Of a stretch of 64,000 nucleotides of DNA, positions 59,555 through 64,000 are shown in pieces. Made by a program: the position numbers and the translations under genes. Positions within the stretch are counted from its first letter, which is position 1. The number at the start of each line of letters is the position of its first letter. This DNA comes from Halomonas urmiana. Lineage in GTDB: Bacteria; Pseudomonadota; Gammaproteobacteria; Pseudomonadales; Halomonadaceae. The stretch is from contig NZ_VBUI01000015.1 in NCBI RefSeq assembly GCF_005780185.1, positions 42,463-106,462 of the forward strand. The letters are read 5' to 3'. A model generated the notes under the pieces. It did not search any database. It was not told the origin of the DNA and saw only the letters and a program-made list of their open reading frames with translations.

Positions 59555-60124
59555 ATGACCCTCGACCCCCTGCTGGCTCAGATCGAGCCCCACGGCGAGA
59601 TTCCCCCCGTGGATCGCTGGCACCCCGCGCAGCGCGGCGAGATGGACCTCACCATCGCCGCCGACGGACGCTGGCTCCACGAGGGCACGGCCATCGCGCG
59701 GCCGCGCCTGGTGCGTCTGCTGTCGACCATCCTGCGCCGCGAGGCCGATGGCGACTACTGGCTGGTGACCCCGGCCGAGATGCAGCGCATCCGCGTCGAG
59801 GATCGCCCCTTCCTGATCGTCGATGCCGAGCTCGAGGCGGGCGACTGGTGGCTCACCACCAACGTCGGCGACCGCGTTTGCCTCGACGCGGCGTGCCGCC
59901 TGACCCTCAGCGAGACGCCGGCCGGCGAGACGATCCCCGAGGTGCCAATCCGCTTCGGCCTCGCCGCCCGCCTGGGGCGCAACGTCTACTACCGGCTGGT
60001 GGAGCAGGCCGAGACGCGAGAGGTCGGCGGGGGCGCCCTCGAACTGGGCCTGACCAACGGCGGAGTATGGCAGCCGTTAGGTCGGCTCGAGGCGGGCGAG
60101 CGCCGGGACGGCGACGGCCCATGA
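59555..60124 (+). CDS. DUF1285 domain protein
   Basis: A 189-residue protein of the DUF1285 family, function unknown. The opening IPPVDRWHPAQRGEMDLTI and the internal YWLVTPAEMQRIRVEDRPF are family signatures. Structures of relatives show a double-barrel fold possibly binding ligands, but this is from general knowledge. It overlaps the helicase start by four bases. Confidence 0.88.
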   Translation: MTLDPLLAQIEPHGEIPPVDRWHPAQRGEMDLTIAADGRWLHEGTAIARPRLVRLLSTILRREADGDYWLVTPAEMQRIRVEDRPFLIVDAELEAGDWWLTTNVGDRVCLDAACRLTLSETPAGETIPEVPIRFGLAARLGRNVYYRLVEQAETREVGGGALELGLTNGGVWQPLGRLEAGERRDGDGP

Positions 60125-62370
60125 GCGAGAGTGCCGCCTCGCACCCATCGCTGACCGCCGAGCAGCGGGCGGTGGTGTCCCATGAGCGGGGGCACGCCCG
60201 GGTCGCGGCCGTGGCCGGGGCCGGCAAGACCACCACCATGGTGGCCCGGGTGCTGCACCTGCTGGCGCGCGATGTGCCCCCGGGGAGGATCCTGGTACTG
60301 ATGTTCAACCGCTCGGCCCGGGAGGACTTTCAGGCGCGGCTCGCGGCCATGGCACCGGCCGGGCAGGCGCTGCCCGATGTGCGTACCTTCCATTCGCTGG
60401 GGCATCGGCTCTCCGCCAGCCTGACCCGCTGGGGCGTGCTGGCCCCGCGCCAGCTGCTTACCGCCGACTGGCAGCTCGAGCGGCTGCTGCGTCAGGCGAC
60501 CCTGGCGGCGCTCGCCGAGGAGCCCGAGGCGCGGGAGGCGGCGTTGGACGCCGAGCGTCTCGAGGCATTGGCGCACTTCTGCGGACTGGTGAAGGCCGAG
60601 ATGGCCTCGCCCGCCGAGCTGCACGCTCGGCTCGACTTCGGCGAGGAGACCGGGCATTTCGTGGCCGCCTTCGAGCATGCCGAGCGGCTGCTGGCCGAGC
60701 AGGGGCTGATGACCTTCGCCGACCTGCTCTATCGGCCGCTGCTGGCGCTGGAGGAGGACGCCGCGCTGCGCCGCCGGGTCCAGGGCTTTCTCGATCACGT
60801 GGTCATCGACGAGTACCAGGACATCAATACCGCCCAGCAGCGGCTGCTGGCGCTGCTCGCCGGCCGCGAGGCCGAGGTGATGGCGGTGGGCGATGCCAAC
60901 CAGTGCATCTACGAGTGGCGCGGCGCCCATCCCGACACCATGCTGGAGAACTTCACCGCGACCTTCGGTGCGGCGCGCGACTACCCGCTCTCCATCACCT
61001 TCCGCCACGGCCACGCCCTGGCGCTGGCCGCCAACCACGCCATCGCCGCCAACCGCCGGCGCCCCGACCAGCTCTGCCTGGCCGCCCCCGACAATCCCCG
61101 CACCGAGCTCGCGGTGGGGCAGGGCGGCCGGGCGCTGCTCGACGAGCTCGGCGCCTGGCAGCGCCAGGGACGGGCTCTCGACGAGGCCTGCCTGCTGGTG
61201 CGCAGCTGGGCGCTCTCGGTGCCGCTGCAACTGGCGCTGCTGCGCGAGGGCATCCCGTTCCGGCTGACTCGGGAGGATCGCTTCGTCTTCCGCCTGCCGC
61301 TGGTGGAGGCCCTGGCCGGCTACCTGAAGCTGGCGCTGGAGCCCCGGCTGCTCCAGGATCCTGGGCACCTTTCGCGACTGCTGGCCCAGCCCACTTCTTT
61401 CGTCGCCCGGGAGCGGATCGCCGCCCTGGCCACCCGGCTGGCCGAGAGCCAGCGCTGGCCGGAGCGTCACGATCCCCTGCTGGAGGGGCTCAAGCCCCAC
61501 CAGCGGCGCACCCTGAAGCGGCGCTGGTCGCTGCTCTGTGAACTGCCGCGGCGCTCGGCTTGGCCGCCGGCCCGACTGCTGGAGCACGTGCTCGAGGCGG
61601 TGGAGGCCGAGAAGGTCCTGAAGCGCGCGGCCGCGCGGCGCGACAAGGGCGAGGAGGATGTGCGCCTGCTCGACGTGCTGGTCGAGCAGGCCCGCGAGCT
61701 CGGCAACGACACCGCCGCCTTCATCGAACTGCTGTGCCGCCCGGTCGAGAATCGCCAGGACGGGGTGCTGATCACCACCGTGCACGGGGCCAAGGGCCTC
61801 GAGTGGCCGCTGGTGCTGCTGGCCGGCACCAACGAGGAGGACTTTCCCCACTACACCCGCGACAACCCGCTGACCCCGGCGCGGCTGGAGGAGGAGCGGC
61901 GACTCTTCTACGTGGCCATCACCCGGGCCCGGGAGCGCCTGATGCTACTCCACGACGGTGGCGAGCACCGCCCCAGCCGCTTCATCGGCGAATCCGCTTG
62001 GCAGGATGGCCAGCGGGTCGCCCGGCGGCTGGCCGAGGAAGGGGAGGACGTCGCCAACGAGACTGCCGGCCCGGGAGCCCCGCTGGAGGTGGCCGACTCC
62101 GCGCTGGTCGGCCGCTACCTGGCGGCGCTGGGCCAGTCACTGCCGTTGGCCAGGGCGCGGCCCGCCTCGCCCGAGCCGGGGCGCGTCGCTCCGGGCCACT
62201 TCCGGGTCGGCCAGGCCCTGCGCCATGCGGTCTTCGGCGAGGGCCACATCGACGTGGTGGAGGGCGATCCCGACAACCCGGTGATCGAGGTACGCTTCCG
62301 CACGGCCGGCCGACGCCGCCTGATCGCCTGCCGGGCCCCCATCGAACTGCTGAACGGAGTCGACGCATGA
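60121..62370 (+). CDS. UvrD/Rep-family (SF1A) ATP-dependent DNA helicase
   Basis: A 749-residue 3'-5' helicase of the UvrD/Rep superfamily. It has Q-motif LTAEQRAVV, Walker A VAGAGKTTT near 37, motif II VIDEYQDIN, motif III GDANQCIYEWRG, motif V TTVHGAKGLEW and motif VI VAITRARERL. A C-terminal extension of about 90 residues (GQALRHAVFGEGHIDVVEG) resembles the basic tudor-like tail seen in UvrD/PcrA. It is more compact in the middle than UvrD, so it is probably a separate paralogue, with unknown role in repair. Confidence 0.9.
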   Translation: MSESAASHPSLTAEQRAVVSHERGHARVAAVAGAGKTTTMVARVLHLLARDVPPGRILVLMFNRSAREDFQARLAAMAPAGQALPDVRTFHSLGHRLSASLTRWGVLAPRQLLTADWQLERLLRQATLAALAEEPEAREAALDAERLEALAHFCGLVKAEMASPAELHARLDFGEETGHFVAAFEHAERLLAEQGLMTFADLLYRPLLALEEDAALRRRVQGFLDHVVIDEYQDINTAQQRLLALLAGREAEVMAVGDANQCIYEWRGAHPDTMLENFTATFGAARDYPLSITFRHGHALALAANHAIAANRRRPDQLCLAAPDNPRTELAVGQGGRALLDELGAWQRQGRALDEACLLVRSWALSVPLQLALLREGIPFRLTREDRFVFRLPLVEALAGYLKLALEPRLLQDPGHLSRLLAQPTSFVARERIAALATRLAESQRWPERHDPLLEGLKPHQRRTLKRRWSLLCELPRRSAWPPARLLEHVLEAVEAEKVLKRAAARRDKGEEDVRLLDVLVEQARELGNDTAAFIELLCRPVENRQDGVLITTVHGAKGLEWPLVLLAGTNEEDFPHYTRDNPLTPARLEEERRLFYVAITRARERLMLLHDGGEHRPSRFIGESAWQDGQRVARRLAEEGEDVANETAGPGAPLEVADSALVGRYLAALGQSLPLARARPASPEPGRVAPGHFRVGQALRHAVFGEGHIDVVEGDPDNPVIEVRFRTAGRRRLIACRAPIELLNGVDA

Positions 62371-63197
62371 CCGAACCGCTGATCTCGGCCACCACCCTGG
62401 CTGATGCCCTCGAGGGCTCACATCCGCTCCGCCTGCTGGACTGCCGCGCCCGCCTGGGCGTGCCCGATGCCGGTCGCCGGCTGTGGGTCGAGGCGCATCT
62501 GCCGGGCAGCGTGCATGTCGATCTCGATCGCGACCTGGCCGGTGTGCCGGGGGCGGGCGGCCGGCATCCGTTGCCCGACCCCGAGGCCTTCACCGAGGTG
62601 CTACAGCGCCTGGGCATCACGCCGGATCAGCCGGTGGTGGTCTATGACGACATGGGCGGACAGCTGGCGGCGGCGCGGGCCTGGTGGATGCTCGCCTGCT
62701 GGGCGGGGCATCCTGACGTGCGCCTGCTCGACGGCGGGGTTAAGGCCTGGTTGGCGGCGGGGGGCGAGCTTGTGGAGAATGGCGACCCGGACGCCGCGTC
62801 GGCGCCGTCGGGCTGGCAGCCGGCGTATCGTGACGCGGCCCTCGTCGCGGTCGATGAGGTTGCCGCCGCCAGCTCGCTGAAGGTCGACGCCCGCAGCCGC
62901 GAGCGCTTTCGTGGTGAGGCCGAGCCCGTGGACCCGGTGGCCGGCCACATTCCCGGCGCGGTGTGCCGCCCCAGCGCCGACAACCTCGATCCGGGCGGCC
63001 ACTTCAAGCGCGCCGAGGTGCTGGCCCGCGAGCTGCCCGAGGCCGACTCCTTGATCGCCTACTGTGGCTCGGGGGTCACCGCCTGCCATAATGTGCTGGC
63101 CTACGCCGTGGCCGAGCGAACGCTGCCGAGGCTCTACGTCGGCTCCTGGAGCGAGTGGATCTCGGATCCCGCCCGGCCCATCGCCACCGGCGACTGA
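62367..63197 (+). CDS. Two-domain sulfurtransferase (rhodanese/3-mercaptopyruvate type)
   Basis: Rhodanese-fold enzyme of 276 residues with an inactive first domain (about 5-125) and a catalytic second domain with Cys233 in AYCGSGVTAC. The CGSGVTA loop is the form typical of 3-mercaptopyruvate sulfurtransferases (SseA) rather than thiosulfate sulfurtransferases, so that is the more likely activity. It overlaps the helicase stop by four bases and ends the long plus-strand gene run. Confidence 0.9.
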   Translation: MTEPLISATTLADALEGSHPLRLLDCRARLGVPDAGRRLWVEAHLPGSVHVDLDRDLAGVPGAGGRHPLPDPEAFTEVLQRLGITPDQPVVVYDDMGGQLAAARAWWMLACWAGHPDVRLLDGGVKAWLAAGGELVENGDPDAASAPSGWQPAYRDAALVAVDEVAAASSLKVDARSRERFRGEAEPVDPVAGHIPGAVCRPSADNLDPGGHFKRAEVLARELPEADSLIAYCGSGVTACHNVLAYAVAERTLPRLYVGSWSEWISDPARPIATGD

Positions 63198-63343
63198 GCC
63201 CGGGCTGCGCCCGGGAGCTGTAAGCCATAAGCTGGAAGCTGGAAGAAAAACGCCCCCATGGCAAGGCAATGGGGGCGATCGTCATTATGCTGCTATCCAG
63301 CTTCCAGCTTCCAGCTTCCAGCTTCCAGCTTCCAGCTTCCAGC
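63198..63343. repeat. Composite convergent-junction element 4: arms, terminator and six TTCCAGC heptamers
   Basis: Between the sulfurtransferase and ETF-QO genes. A CCCGGGC-TGC-GCCCGGG hairpin (63199-63215), then GCTGTAAGCCATAA and two GCTGGAAG arms (about 63231-63245), then the terminator (63251-63277), TATGCTGCT, one ATCCAGC variant (63295-63301) and six perfect TTCCAGC units (63302-63343). The minus-strand stop codon (TTA at 63344-63346) starts at the very next base. Confidence 0.9.
63251..63277. terminator. Terminator between the sulfurtransferase gene and ETF-QO
   Basis: CGCCCCCAT at 63251-63259 pairs with ATGGGGGCG at 63269-63277. The T run (TTTTTCTTC on the minus strand) is on the side that would end the minus-strand transcript. 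The plus-strand side has only ATCGTCATTAT, so it is a better terminator for ETF-QO. Confidence 0.8.
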
Positions 63344-64000
63344 TTACATATTCGGGTAGTTCGGCCCGCCGCCGCCCTCCGGCGCCACCCAGGTGATGTT
63401 CTGCGCCGGGTCCTTGATGTCGCAGGTCTTGCAGTGGATGCAGTTCTGGAAGTTGATCTGGAACTTCGGCTGGCCGGCGTCGTCCTCGACCACCTCGTAG
63501 ACGCCCACCGGGCAGTAGCGCTGCGCCGGCTCGGCGTAGGTGGGCAGGTTGTCGCGGATCGGCAGCTCGGGATCGGCCAGCTTCAGGTGGCAGGGCTGGT
63601 CCTCCTCGTGGTTGGTGTTCGACAGGAACACCGAGGAGGGCTTGTCGAAGGAGAGCTTGCCGTCGGGCTTCGGGTAGTCGATCTTCTCGCACTCGGCCGC
63701 CGGCTTCAGGGTGGCGTGGTCCGGCGTGGTGTCGTGCAGGGTCGGCAGCTTGCCGCCAACGAGCTGATCGAGGAAGTTGTAGGCGCCGCCGCCGACGGTG
63801 CCGTACTTGTGGATCGCCGGCCCGAAGCTGCGGCTCTCGTCGAGCTCCCGATAGGCCCAGCTCGCCTCCCACTTCTCGGTGAAGGCGGTGAGCTCGCGTC
63901 CGCCCTCGTCGCCCTGATGCAGGGCCTCGAAGACCGCCTCGGCCGCCACCAGCCCGGATTTCATGGCGGTGTGCAGGCCCTTGATCTTGGCGAAGTTCAG
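63344..64000 (-). CDS. Electron transfer flavoprotein-ubiquinone oxidoreductase, C-terminal part (5' end outside window)
   Basis: Membrane-associated flavoprotein passing electrons from ETF to ubiquinone. Only the last 218 residues are visible; the frame is open through base 64000 with LNFAKIKGLHTAMKSG, a family sequence, at the edge. The C-terminal [4Fe-4S] ligands are seen in CPVGVYE and CIHCKTCDIKDPAQN, followed by the usual WVAPEGGGGPNYPNM end. The stop codon directly abuts a heptamer array. Confidence 0.94.
   Translation of the reverse strand: MNFAKIKGLHTAMKSGLVAAEAVFEALHQGDEGGRELTAFTEKWEASWAYRELDESRSFGPAIHKYGTVGGGAYNFLDQLVGGKLPTLHDTTPDHATLKPAAECEKIDYPKPDGKLSFDKPSSVFLSNTNHEEDQPCHLKLADPELPIRDNLPTYAEPAQRYCPVGVYEVVEDDAGQPKFQINFQNCIHCKTCDIKDPAQNITWVAPEGGGGPNYPNM

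Overview
The window is a 64 kb piece of a very GC-rich gammaproteobacterial chromosome. Gene orders resemble Pseudomonas and other Oceanospirillales/Pseudomonadales (rsmI-rnpB-dcw cluster; lpxC-DUF721-secA-argJ-Nudix; comEC-exbBD-lpxK-kdsB-murB-rne; plsX-fabD-fabG-acpP-fabF-pabC-mltG-tmk-holB-pilZ-tatD). With msbA beside lpxK, this suggests a Halomonadaceae-like organism (inference, not proven). Nearly all genes are core housekeeping genes; there is no prophage, insertion sequence, CRISPR array or tRNA.

Layout. 1-2657 (minus): diaA (cut by the left edge), yraN, lpoA. 2712-21566 (plus): rsmI, the RNase P RNA gene rnpB, then the division and cell-wall cluster rsmH-ftsL-ftsI-murE-murF-mraY-murD-ftsW-murG-murC-ddlB-ftsQ-ftsA-ftsZ-lpxC, with no mraZ. 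21728-22195 (minus): dciA. 22302-27781 (plus): a small exported-protein-like ORF, secA, argJ and a Nudix/ThiE-like fusion. 27972-30022 (minus): aguB and aguA for agmatine use. 30166-32137 (plus): lolC-type permease and lolD. 32201-32743 (minus): DUF2062 protein. 32866-41520 (plus): comEC (with an apparent internal deletion), exbB, exbD, msbA, lpxK, a Trm112-like protein, kdsB, a low-MW phosphatase and murB. 41636-44992 (minus): rne, with a long leader. 45558-48312 (plus): rluC, a HAD phosphatase and sppA. 48569-49156 (minus): maf/yceF. 49286-63197 (plus): yceD-rpmF-plsX-fabD-fabG-acpP-fabF-pabC-mltG-tmk-holB-pilZ-tatD-DUF1285-helicase-sulfurtransferase. 63344-64000 (minus): ETF-quinone oxidoreductase, cut by the right edge.

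Functionally the window is dominated by envelope building: peptidoglycan precursors and septation, lipid A/KDO synthesis and flipping, lipoprotein export, fatty-acid and phospholipid initiation, and Sec export. RNA processing (RNase P, RNase E, RluC, RsmH, RsmI) and replication (DiaA, DciA, HolB, Tmk) are also represented. Many genes are coupled by ATGA or GTGA overlaps.

The most unusual non-genic signal is a family of four composite elements. They sit at four of the six convergent gene junctions and nowhere else. Each has short GCTTGAAG/GCTGGAAG arms next to the plus-strand gene, usually a terminator hairpin, and then a tandem array of the heptamer TTCCAGC (6 to 23 copies). In three of the four the array directly abuts the stop codon of the minus-strand gene. 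Other points of note are an in-frame deletion in ComEC, a possible SecM-like leader ORF before secA, a long rne leader with a near-consensus promoter, a nearly leaderless yceD promoter, and a single Lol permease.
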